DNA from: an uncultured Treponema sp.
GTDB taxonomy: Bacteria; Spirochaetota; Spirochaetia; Treponematales; Treponemataceae
Assembly (NCBI GenBank): GCA_946538795.1
Contig: CAMNGY010000078.1
Span: forward strand, 1 to 6,895
Direction: 5' to 3'
Length of the DNA: 6,895 nucleotides
Shown: positions 1-6,290 of the stretch, piece by piece
Layout: each line of letters begins with the position of its first letter
Position numbering within the stretch: the first letter of the stretch is position 1
Position numbers and translations under genes: made by a program
The notes under the pieces: generated by a model
Database searches by the model: none
Told to the model about the DNA's origin: nothing
What the model saw: only the letters and a program-made list of their open reading frames with translations

Positions 1-704
1 AGGGAGCCTTCGTGGTTGTTCATGCCCCGGACCCCGATCCCCAGCTCCTCCAGGTTCCCGCTGACGAGGGCCTGTATCTCTTCCTGCGTCATGTCCGGCT
101 CCACGGCCCCGGGACCGGGCCACAGGCCCAGGTTCTCCGCCTGCATGGGCTGGTGCAGCATCAGCTCTTTGCCGGACGAGACGACCATCCTGGCGGCTTC
201 CCGGCTCATGTCCAGCTTGGGCAGGACGGCTATGGCAAGAGGCATGGGGACTGCAAGGTAAAGGCTCAGGGCGTCAAGGTCATAGCCGGCGTCGTCTATC
301 ACGAACGAGATTCTGGCCCGCCCGCTGGCCGCCGGTATGTCAAAGTCATCGGGCCGTTCTAGCAGCTGGATCTGTATGGGCGGCTCTTCTGCGGTTGCCT
401 CTCCGGCCCGCGGTTCCTTTGCCGTTGCCGCCTGCTGGCCCTCCGCTGTCTGCAGGGCGGCCGTATCCTGCTGCTTTTCCGCCGTGGTCAGGGCGGCCGG
501 TCCCGGCTGGGCCGCGTCCTGTACGATGTCAACCGTTCTTTCCGGCCTGCGTGTGGCAACGCCGCCGCCGTACAGGACGTTAATGAAGAGAAGGAGTATG
601 CAGAGTATGACCACCGTTCCCGTGAAAAGGAAGAGGGTTCCGCCGGGTATCCTGAGGGCCTTCTTTTTTGCGCGCGCCTTGCTCCGCCTGTCTTTTGAGA
701 CCAT
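1..704 (-). CDS. Divergent polysaccharide deacetylase (YibQ/DUF610-like), membrane-anchored, 3'-truncated by window edge
   Basis: Partial gene: 234 codons are visible from the ATG at 704 and the frame is open to the window edge. The N-terminus is basic (residues 1-18, many K/R), followed by one hydrophobic segment (about 23-47) that should act as a signal anchor. An Ala/Glu/Gln/Pro-rich linker (about 50-125) leads to the start of the catalytic domain. There the sequence FVIDDAGYD (D137, D138), AVLPKLD (about 159-165), LMLHQPM (H184) and MNNHEGS (N229, N230, H231) matches the order of conserved blocks in the divergent polysaccharide deacetylase family (Polysacc_deac_2), where Asp and His residues bind a metal. 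The family usually shows NNHMGS; here the Met is Glu. The substrate is unknown; the domain should lie outside the cytoplasmic membrane. An in-frame TAA just upstream of the ATG fixes the start, and no Shine-Dalgarno is visible. The C-terminal half is not seen. Family assignment is firm; enzymatic activity is inferred. Confidence 0.85.
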   Translation of the reverse strand, partial: MVSKDRRSKARAKKKALRIPGGTLFLFTGTVVILCILLLFINVLYGGGVATRRPERTVDIVQDAAQPGPAALTTAEKQQDTAALQTAEGQQAATAKEPRAGEATAEEPPIQIQLLERPDDFDIPAASGRARISFVIDDAGYDLDALSLYLAVPMPLAIAVLPKLDMSREAARMVVSSGKELMLHQPMQAENLGLWPGPGAVEPDMTQEEIQALVSGNLEELGIGVRGMNNHEGS

Positions 705-713
705 AGCACAAGC

Positions 714-742
714 ATTTTATATATAGAGGGAATTTGTTTCAA
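714..742 (-). promoter_or_regulatory. Candidate sigma70-type promoter for the deacetylase gene
   Basis: Read on the minus strand, TTGAAA (737-742) is followed after exactly 17 bp by TAAAAT (714-719). Both boxes are close to consensus. The -10 box ends only 9 bp before the ATG at 704, so the predicted transcript would start within a few bases of the start codon and be leaderless or nearly so, in keeping with the absence of a ribosome binding site. The -35 box overlaps the first unit of the 22-bp tandem repeat. This is pattern-based only. Confidence 0.5.
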
Positions 743-783
743 GGCGTGGCCCTGCGCGTTACAAGGCGTGGCCACGCGGTTTG
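740..783. repeat. Two tandem 22-bp imperfect repeats with embedded 12-bp palindrome (possible operator)
   Basis: The 12-mer CAAGGCGTGGCC occurs exactly at 740-751 and 762-773. The start-to-start distance is 22 bp, about two helical turns. Over the full 22-bp units, 17 positions match. The second copy also contains the perfect palindrome GCGTGGCCACGC (766-777). The first unit overlaps the -35 box of the minus-strand promoter, so a protein bound here could repress that promoter or contact polymerase. The repeats are directly visible; the operator role is inferred, and no matching regulator gene is in the window. Confidence 0.5.
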
Positions 784-888
784 CCCGCTGCCTTTGTGCA
801 GGCGGCTGCTATTCCCGCCTCCTGCGCCCCTGTTTCCTGTTCTGCGGATTGTTTTTATTGAAAAAAACGGCAAAAACCGGCAAAGCTA

Positions 889-917
889 TTGACAACTCAT
901 ATAAAAATCATTAAAAA
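889..917 (+). promoter_or_regulatory. Candidate distal promoter for the TPR-greA-MBL operon
   Basis: A perfect -35 box TTGACA (889-894) is followed after 17 bp by TAAAAA (912-917), a 4/6 match to the -10 consensus. The region just upstream is rich in A/T tracts (851-867), like an UP element, and holds a short direct repeat of CGGCAAA (868-874 and 878-884) one helical turn apart. Transcription from here would give a 5' leader of roughly 50 nt covering both candidate start codons of the first gene. The -10 box is the weak part of this call. Confidence 0.45.
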
Positions 918-944
918 TATATCCCCTTTTTCTCTTGAAGCTGA

Positions 945-972
945 TTGACTAAATAACTCCTATCGTTATAAT
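945..972 (+). promoter_or_regulatory. Candidate proximal promoter whose -10 box overlaps the first ATG of the TPR gene
   Basis: TTGACT (945-950) and a perfect TATAAT (967-972) are separated by 16 bp. The last two bases of TATAAT are the first two of the ATG at 971. Transcription would begin about 7 bp downstream, near 979, so the message would lack that ATG and begin at or beside the second in-frame ATG at 980. If this promoter is used, the mRNA is leaderless. Confidence 0.5.
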
Positions 973-1915
973 GAAATTCATGGAGACTCGGTCAGCGTCC
1001 ACCCTTATGTCCGCATACGCCCTCATAGGCGAAGGAAAGTTGCGAGAAGCCCAGGCTATGCTGGAGGACGCTCTTACGAACGACCTGGAGAACCATGACC
1101 TGGTTTTCGCCGCAAGCTGCTGTTCCTTCTGGAGGGATACCATTGAGGGCCTTCCCGACCTGGACGCCTTTGAGCAGGGCGAGAGCCTTGTGAACCATTG
1201 GAAGCGCTTCCGCCTGCGGGTTGACCGCGAGGAAGAGCCCCTTGAGCAGACGGTGTATGCCTTCAGGCGCAAGGTTTTCTCCACGGCGCTGGAACAATAC
1301 GGCAAGGACCTTGACAAGGCCGACAATCTGATCCATGCGGAGATATGCAGGAAGATCGGCTACTGCTACAAGCAGCTGGGGAATTTTGAGACGGCCCTGG
1401 GCTATCTGCAGGAGGCCTATTCCACGGTGGAAGGCAGGGCGGACATAATTGCCGAGATGGCGGACTGCTACGACCTGTGCGGCGAGGACAAGTCCTCCAA
1501 GGTCTTGTTCAGGGAGGCTTTCTTCCTGGATCCGCAGAAGGTGGACCTGGCGTTTTTGGAATCTCCCCTGATCGGAAAGCTGATAGCGCTGGTCACGGAG
1601 AAGGGCCTGTCTGGTGCGGAGCTTTTGGAGTGGATTCCCGTGTACGGGACGCTTTTCGGGGTTTTCAACGTGAAGCGGAAGCTTAAGGCACAGGAGATTG
1701 GCCGGCTCAAGCAGGACATCTATGCGAAAGAGAACGAGATGAAGGATCCGAACAACAATCTTTCGCTTATAAAGCCCAGGCTGCTCAACATGTATTTTTG
1801 GCTGATAGACTATTGCGAGCTTGCGCAGGAGAACAATGCGAAGATCCAAGAGGCGCTGCTGAAGATTAAGATTTTGGATAAGAATATTTATATGCTCTAT
1901 ACGGGCAATATATAA
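971..1915 (+). CDS. TPR-like helical-repeat protein, first gene of the greA operon
   Basis: The product is 314 residues from the ATG at 971, or 311 from the in-frame ATG at 980. An in-frame TAA at 950-952 rules out an earlier start. I prefer 980 if the overlapping TATAAT is a real -10 box; neither ATG has a Shine-Dalgarno. There is no signal peptide or clear membrane segment, so the protein should be cytoplasmic. Tetratricopeptide-type helix pairs are visible at about 16-36 (ALIGEGKLREAQAMLEDAL), 124-157 (IGYCYKQLGNFETALGYLQEA) and 158-191 (MADCYDLCGEDKSSKVLFREA, ending LDP). The C-terminal third is charged and helical, possibly coiled coil (about 235-260), with aromatic residues near 275-282. 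TPR domains usually mediate protein-protein contact. The downstream GreA is 10 bp away with its ribosome binding site overlapping this stop codon, so the two are probably co-expressed and may interact. No enzymatic motif is seen and the specific function is unknown. Confidence 0.85.
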   Translation: MKFMETRSASTLMSAYALIGEGKLREAQAMLEDALTNDLENHDLVFAASCCSFWRDTIEGLPDLDAFEQGESLVNHWKRFRLRVDREEEPLEQTVYAFRRKVFSTALEQYGKDLDKADNLIHAEICRKIGYCYKQLGNFETALGYLQEAYSTVEGRADIIAEMADCYDLCGEDKSSKVLFREAFFLDPQKVDLAFLESPLIGKLIALVTEKGLSGAELLEWIPVYGTLFGVFNVKRKLKAQEIGRLKQDIYAKENEMKDPNNNLSLIKPRLLNMYFWLIDYCELAQENNAKIQEALLKIKILDKNIYMLYTGNI

Positions 1916-1919
1916 GGAG
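1914..1919 (+). promoter_or_regulatory. Ribosome binding site of greA, overlapping the upstream stop codon
   Basis: AAGGAG lies 6 bp before the ATG at 1926 and shares bases with the TAA stop (1913-1915) of the TPR gene. This is the best Shine-Dalgarno in the window and suggests translational coupling of the first two genes. It contrasts with the first gene of the operon, which has none. Confidence 0.75.
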
Positions 1920-1925
1920 AACGGT

Positions 1926-4811
1926 ATGTCAGAAGAACTTGAGAATTCAGTGCGCGAGATGCTGAAGGCAGAGACTTGGACAAGGTCTGGGATCGGAAAT
2001 TTTACGGTAGGCAATCTGAATGAGCTTTCGGACATCCTTGACAAGACACACAAAGAGGCGGCGGAAGAAGCCATAATGGGCATCTGCGACGATCAGCTTC
2101 AGAAGACCAAGGAAAGCGTTTCGGCCCTCTATATAAAGGGAATGCTCAGCCTCCGCGAGCAGAACTATGAGAGCAAGGAGATTGTAAGCCTCATAGATAT
2201 ATTCGAGAAGAACCACAAGGAGCAGATTGCCAACGCCATCTGCGACAAGATTCTGGACGAGATGCCCGAGAACATCTTCGCCCTCCGCAAGCGTGCCGAA
2301 TACTACAAGAACAACAATGACGACCGTTTCTGGGATGAGTACAAGAAGATAGTCCAGCTGGACTTTGACGAGGCCGACCTGGCCCAGCAGCTTGCCGAGA
2401 AATACCGGGATGACGGGAACGAGAAGGACGAGATAACCTATTACAAGAGGGCCATCCTCCGCTACATCGCCACGGCTTCGGACAGCGCGACAAAAAACTG
2501 GGAGAAGATAAAGGCTGTCTGGTCAAAGCTGGTCAAGCTTATTCCTAAGGAAATAGACTATTTCCTCATGCTCCAGAAGAAGATTGCCCAGAATGTGAGC
2601 GAGGACAAATCCGCGACGCTCCTGATAGAGCTGTACGACTATTACAAGGATACCGCGAACTGGGACGTCGCCATCAACATACTCAAGCTGGTGCTGGCCA
2701 TAAACAGGAAGGATGCGTCCTACCGCTCCGACATCGTGGAGTGCTACAAGAGCAAGTATGCGTCCAACCGCAATGTTGAGGAGTACATAAAGAAATCCAA
2801 CCTGAACCAGTCCTTCCGCGACGTGTTCGAGGCCATAAACGACTTTGAGAAGCACATAGCCTTTGACAAGGGGAACTTCGTCTTCCACAGGTCATGGGGT
2901 GTCGGTTTCATAAAGGCAGCGCAGGGCGATGACCTTTCGATTAACTTTGGCAGCAAGGTCGGCATCAAGTCCATGAAGCTGGACATGGCCATAAAGGCCC
3001 TGCAGCCGCTTTCAAAGAAGCACATCTGGGTGCTCAAGGCGACAAAGAGCAAGGAATACCTTCTGAACATGGTTGGTCTGGGACAGGGCGATGACAGCAA
3101 GAAGCTGTCCAAGGCCGAAAAGGACAACGCGAAGAGGAATGCCGTCGCCCAGACGCTTAAAATAATCATCGAGAGCTTCGACAACCGCTGCGACATGAAG
3201 CGCATAAAGGCCGAGCTTGTTCCCGCAATCATCGAGGAGACCAAGTGGAACAACTGGCATGCCATTGCGAACGAGATACTCGCCGCAGGTTCTACCAGTG
3301 ACCCGCAGTCCCCGAACTTTGGCGTGGCCCAGGATGACATAAACATGTACACCGTGCGCGAGAACAAGCTTGAGGTGCAGGAGAGGCTGAACATAGAGTT
3401 CAAGGCCGAGAAGGAATTCTTCTCCAAGAGCGACATCCTGATGAAGCTGGTGGACCAGTTCCGCAAGGCGAAGGACGAGGACAAGGACAAGTACCTGGAG
3501 CCTCTGACGGACATGTTCAACTACTTTGCCAACTACCTCAAGAGCAACGCGAACGACGATGATGAGGAAGAGAAGGTCAGGAAGCTTGCGTCATTCCTCC
3601 TTGTGCAGTGCATTTCCAAGGAGTTCCCCAGCTTCCACATTCCTGAGGATGCCACCTTCGAGAATCTTTACAAGACCATATCCCCCAGGGATGCGTACCA
3701 GGAGCTTCAGGGAAAGAAGAACACCAACCTGCGCGACTACTTCCTGAGGAACGTCAAGCTCCTGAAGAACTGGGACGACGAGTACGTGAAGCTCTTCCCG
3801 GTGGTGCTGGCCAGCAACCAGTCCTCCGACAAGGGAGACGAGGCTTCCTACATAGACATAACCAGGGAGCTTGCCGAAGCTCATAAGGAGGAGAAGCTTA
3901 CCCAGCTGGTCAAGGACTGCTTTGACGACTACAGGAGCAACCGCAACGCCGCGATTTTCCTCTTCCAGGAGCACAGCGGTGACGAGTGGTTCAAGGCCGC
4001 CGGCATCTCTTACGAGACCCAGCTCCAGACCCTCCTGAAGGTCATGGACTACTGCTACTGGGAAATCTCCAACCACAAGGACACGACCGAAAACAAGAAG
4101 ACCATAAACGCCGCGCGCAACATCCTCTTCGGGAAGAAGAAGGACGACAAGAACCTGATCATGGAATATATACGTGACAAAGATGATGAGGATAATGCGC
4201 TTCGTTTCTTCACCCTGGTCAACGACATAACGGATCTGGATCACTCTTACAAGAATGACCTCCGCAACGGAATCCTTGAGAAATGGCCGGATTTCAAGTT
4301 CCCGGTCATGGCGGTCAAGCAGGCCGGATCACAGAACGGAACTTTCGTCACGGCGAAAGCGCTTGAAAAGAAGAGGTCCGAAGCCGAAAACATCGAGAAA
4401 GTCATCCTGCCCGGGATTGTCAAGGAGATTGCCGAAGCCAAGGAAAAGGGAGACCTTAAGGAGAATGCCGAGTACATCGCCGCGAAGGAAGCCCAGCACA
4501 TCAACAGCAAGACGCTTGCTGACCTTAAGAAGCAGCTTGAGAGGGCTGTCATCTTTGATCCGTCGACGGTTACGACGGCCATCGTTTCTTTCGGCACGAA
4601 AGTCACCTTGCACGACAATGCATCTGGAAAGGACATCAGCTATACGATACTTGGTCCGTTTGAGTCAGATCCGGAGCAGGGAATTATCTCCTACATGTCC
4701 CCTCTTGGTGCAAAGCTCATGGACAGCAAGCCGGGCGAGCACCTGGAGTTTGCGATCAACAAGACTCAATACGACTATACGGTAAAGTCCATAGATGTCG
4801 CAGACATGTAG
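1926..4811 (+). CDS. greA: Long spirochaete-type transcription elongation factor GreA with TPR-like N-terminal extension
   Basis: The 961-residue product ends in a full GreA module (about 800-961). Its N-terminal coiled coil carries IAEAKEKGDLKENAEY, the hallmark Gre tip, with the acidic residues D843 and E846 that in GreA enter the RNA polymerase secondary channel and help coordinate the catalytic metal for cleavage of backtracked RNA. The FKBP-like C-terminal domain follows (about 875-961). The preceding 800 residues are absent from ordinary GreA (about 158 residues). Residues 1-300 are charged and helical with TPR-like pairs (for example about 235-278). Residues 313-375, beginning FDKGNFVFHRSWGVGF, look like a small beta domain resembling the CarD/TRCF RNA-polymerase-interaction motif. 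The rest is helical, with an acidic patch DDDEEE (544-549). Large GreA proteins of this type are known in Borrelia and Treponema. It follows the TPR gene by 10 bp and precedes the MBL gene by 3 bp. It ends in tandem stops (TAG TAA). The GreA assignment is firm; the role of the extension is unknown. Confidence 0.95.
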   Translation: MSEELENSVREMLKAETWTRSGIGNFTVGNLNELSDILDKTHKEAAEEAIMGICDDQLQKTKESVSALYIKGMLSLREQNYESKEIVSLIDIFEKNHKEQIANAICDKILDEMPENIFALRKRAEYYKNNNDDRFWDEYKKIVQLDFDEADLAQQLAEKYRDDGNEKDEITYYKRAILRYIATASDSATKNWEKIKAVWSKLVKLIPKEIDYFLMLQKKIAQNVSEDKSATLLIELYDYYKDTANWDVAINILKLVLAINRKDASYRSDIVECYKSKYASNRNVEEYIKKSNLNQSFRDVFEAINDFEKHIAFDKGNFVFHRSWGVGFIKAAQGDDLSINFGSKVGIKSMKLDMAIKALQPLSKKHIWVLKATKSKEYLLNMVGLGQGDDSKKLSKAEKDNAKRNAVAQTLKIIIESFDNRCDMKRIKAELVPAIIEETKWNNWHAIANEILAAGSTSDPQSPNFGVAQDDINMYTVRENKLEVQERLNIEFKAEKEFFSKSDILMKLVDQFRKAKDEDKDKYLEPLTDMFNYFANYLKSNANDDDEEEKVRKLASFLLVQCISKEFPSFHIPEDATFENLYKTISPRDAYQELQGKKNTNLRDYFLRNVKLLKNWDDEYVKLFPVVLASNQSSDKGDEASYIDITRELAEAHKEEKLTQLVKDCFDDYRSNRNAAIFLFQEHSGDEWFKAAGISYETQLQTLLKVMDYCYWEISNHKDTTENKKTINAARNILFGKKKDDKNLIMEYIRDKDDEDNALRFFTLVNDITDLDHSYKNDLRNGILEKWPDFKFPVMAVKQAGSQNGTFVTAKALEKKRSEAENIEKVILPGIVKEIAEAKEKGDLKENAEYIAAKEAQHINSKTLADLKKQLERAVIFDPSTVTTAIVSFGTKVTLHDNASGKDISYTILGPFESDPEQGIISYMSPLGAKLMDSKPGEHLEFAINKTQYDYTVKSIDVADM

Positions 4812-4814
4812 TAA

Positions 4815-5747
4815 ATGATCAGGAGGGATTCTTTCCAGAGGCTGAGCGAGCATACCGGTTACTTCAGGGGGAGCACCAATGTCGGGCTGGCCATATCCGG
4901 CCCGGAGCTCTTCCTGATTGATTCCGGGGACTGCGATGAGGACGGGGAGATGCTTGCCAGGGAGCTGCGCAAGCTTTTTCCCGGCAAGCTCCTGAAAGCC
5001 GTCATAAATACCCACGGTCATTCCGACCACTGCGGGGGGAATTCCGCCTTGAAAAAAGCCTTCGGATGCGAGATATGGGCGCCCCGGGCCGAGCGCATTT
5101 TCATAGAGAATCCGGGGGTTCCCCTGGACATCTACTGGGGCGGAAGGCATTTCACTGCGGGCGATGTTCCCGTGTTCAGGACCATAGAGCCGTGCGGGGT
5201 TGACAGGCCCCTTGACGAAGGCGAGCTGGACCTGGGGGAAATTTGCCTCAAGCTGCTTGCTCTGCCCGGGCATTTCTATGACCAGCTGGGCATCGTTGTC
5301 ACCGACAAATCCTCGGGGAACAGGACTTTTTTCATGGGCGACGCTTTCTTTGGCGTGGAGATGATAAAGCGCTACTGGATTCCCTTCATGCAGGATCCCT
5401 ATCTTTTCAGGGAGTCCGTCTGCAGGATCGAGGACGAGAGCGCGGACTGCTTCATACCCTCCCACGGAACCCCCTTGGACCGCTGGAACTTGCCTGCAAT
5501 GGCCGAGCTGAACAAAATCATGACGCTTGAGGCGGAAAGCCTGATTGTGAAGATAGTGCGGAAAGGGCCGGCGACGTGCGAGGAGATACTGAAAGCTGTC
5601 GCCGACTATGCGGGCCTGAGCATGAAGCTGAGCCAGTATGTTCTCATAGGCTCCACGATCCGCTCCTATGTTTCCCGCCTGTACAACGATGGCAGGTTGC
5701 GCTACGAGGTGAAAGACAACAGGCTGCTGTGGCTGGCGGCCGAGTAG
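4815..5747 (+). CDS. Metallo-beta-lactamase-fold hydrolase with C-terminal winged-helix-like domain
   Basis: The protein has 310 residues. The MBL fold shows its metal ligands in order: LIDSG (D36), THGHSDHCGG (H67, H69, D71, H72), LPGH (H153), MGDAFF (D176) and PSHG (H217), so a binuclear, probably zinc, active site is intact. Residues about 235-310 form a helical segment ending in a basic beta-rich stretch (RLYNDGRLRYEVKDNRLLWL), similar to the winged-helix tail found in LACTB2-like and related MBL hydrolases. The reaction cannot be named: thioesterase, glyoxalase II-like, nuclease and lactonase activities all occur in this fold, and the classical RNase J/CPSF beta-CASP insert is absent. 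It is cytoplasmic, with no signal peptide. The start is 3 bp after greA with no Shine-Dalgarno in front; an AGGAGG lies inside the gene (4821-4826) but no ATG, GTG or TTG follows at the right spacing. Translation therefore probably depends on coupling to greA. Confidence 0.88.
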   Translation: MIRRDSFQRLSEHTGYFRGSTNVGLAISGPELFLIDSGDCDEDGEMLARELRKLFPGKLLKAVINTHGHSDHCGGNSALKKAFGCEIWAPRAERIFIENPGVPLDIYWGGRHFTAGDVPVFRTIEPCGVDRPLDEGELDLGEICLKLLALPGHFYDQLGIVVTDKSSGNRTFFMGDAFFGVEMIKRYWIPFMQDPYLFRESVCRIEDESADCFIPSHGTPLDRWNLPAMAELNKIMTLEAESLIVKIVRKGPATCEEILKAVADYAGLSMKLSQYVLIGSTIRSYVSRLYNDGRLRYEVKDNRLLWLAAE

Positions 5748-5754
5748 GATAAAG

Positions 5755-5865
5755 GCCGCCTTTTGAGGCGGATAAATGCCGTCATCCGCCCTGCGCCTTA
5801 GTTTTTGATTCGCTAGCCGCCTTTTGCGGCGGATAAATGCCGCCAGCCGGCCCCGCACCTTAGTT
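5755..5865. repeat. Imperfect tandem ~49-bp repeat with mutually exclusive hairpins
   Basis: Unit 1 (5755-5803) and unit 2 (5816-5865) are separated by 12 bp and match at about 44 of 50 aligned positions, including GCCGCCTTTTG, GGCGGATAAATGCCG and CCTTAGTT. Each unit carries three short arms, CCGCC, GGCGG and CCGCC, so the middle arm can pair with either neighbour. In unit 1 the choices are CCGCCT/AGGCGG (5756-5761 with 5766-5771) or GGCGGAT/ATCCGCC (5767-5773 with 5784-5790). Unit 2 ends over the last codon and stop of the facing GtrA gene. It may be a processing or termination element between convergent genes, a local duplication, or a member of a dispersed intergenic repeat family. Confidence 0.7.
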
Positions 5866-5880
5866 CCGGGGCTTTTCCTT
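5850..5880 (+). terminator. Candidate intrinsic terminator of the TPR-greA-MBL operon
   Basis: GCCCCG (5850-5855) pairs perfectly with CGGGGC (5867-5872) across an 11-nt loop and is followed directly by TTTTCCTT (5873-5880). It lies about 100 bp past the MBL stop codon and overlaps the last codons of the convergent GtrA gene. The T-run is short and the loop is rather large, so efficiency is uncertain. The hairpins in the preceding repeat may assist. Confidence 0.55.
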
Positions 5881-6288
5881 ATAGGTCCAGAATTTGTTCA
5901 GAAGGAAATTCAGGGGCGTCGTGACGCAGACTGTCAGGATTGGCGCGTACTTTGCGGGTACGTTCAGTATCTCTATGAGAAGCTTCAGCAACAGGTTCTG
6001 AAGGAGCAGTCCGGTGACCGCATAGGAGATGAAGGTCTTTATCAGGGTGGCCGTGCTGTTCCGCGTGCCCCCCTCCGATTTCTTGAATACGAAGATGCTG
6101 TTCCACAGGTAGGAATTCAGGACGCTCACGACGAAGCCCACACCGTTGGCGAGCATGTAGTGCCAGCCAAAATGGAGCAAGATGCGGTATACGACATAAT
6201 AGACCAGAAAGTTGCTCACGCCCACGATGCCGAATTTGACGAACTGCATGATCCAGGGCCTTTTGTCCAGGAAATCCAGGAAGGGCAT
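5860..6288 (-). CDS. GtrA-family four-helix membrane protein
   Basis: The protein is 142 residues from the ATG at 6288, which begins MPFLDFLDKRPW; an in-frame ATG at 6339 would add 17 polar residues and overlap the upstream gene by about 46 bp, so 6288 is preferred. It matches GtrA-like proteins: QFVKFGIVGVSNFLVYYVVY (helix 1), LANGVGFVVSVLNSYLWN (helix 2), a short basic loop with FVFKK, TFISYAVTGLLLQNLLLKLL (helix 3) and YAPILTVCVTTPLNFLLNKFW (helix 4), then a basic tail. Family members act in cell-surface polysaccharide or glycolipid synthesis, with GtrA of serotype-converting phages proposed to flip undecaprenyl-phosphate-glucose. The gene starts 2 bp after the epimerase stop codon; a GGGAGG (6300-6305 on the minus strand) sits 11 bp upstream, inside the epimerase's last codons, so the two are translationally linked. 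The substrate is not known. Confidence 0.9.
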   Translation of the reverse strand: MPFLDFLDKRPWIMQFVKFGIVGVSNFLVYYVVYRILLHFGWHYMLANGVGFVVSVLNSYLWNSIFVFKKSEGGTRNSTATLIKTFISYAVTGLLLQNLLLKLLIEILNVPAKYAPILTVCVTTPLNFLLNKFWTYKEKPRN

Positions 6289-6290
6289 TC

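Noticed and set aside
12..726. Plus-strand open frames at the left end
   Set aside because: They lie opposite a minus-strand gene whose continuous 234-codon frame contains the ordered motifs of the divergent polysaccharide deacetylase family.
488..775. Minus-strand 95-codon frame overlapping the deacetylase start in another frame
   Set aside because: It would run through the promoter and repeat region, lacks domains, and ends inside the linker of the better supported gene.
798..824. Possible hairpin GGCGG/CCGCC in the divergent intergenic region, considered as a terminator or riboswitch
   Set aside because: The stem is short with a bulge, has no T-run on either strand, lies between promoters facing away, and shows no known riboswitch core.
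992..2083. Long open frame on the minus strand (363 codons) opposite the TPR gene and the start of greA
   Set aside because: It is antisense to two genes with clear protein features, has no recognisable domain or ribosome binding site, and its composition is that expected of a codon-bias shadow.
4665..5858. 397-codon minus-strand open frame opposite the MBL gene
   Set aside because: The plus strand encodes a complete set of MBL metal-binding motifs. The antisense frame crosses the repeat region and shows no family signature.
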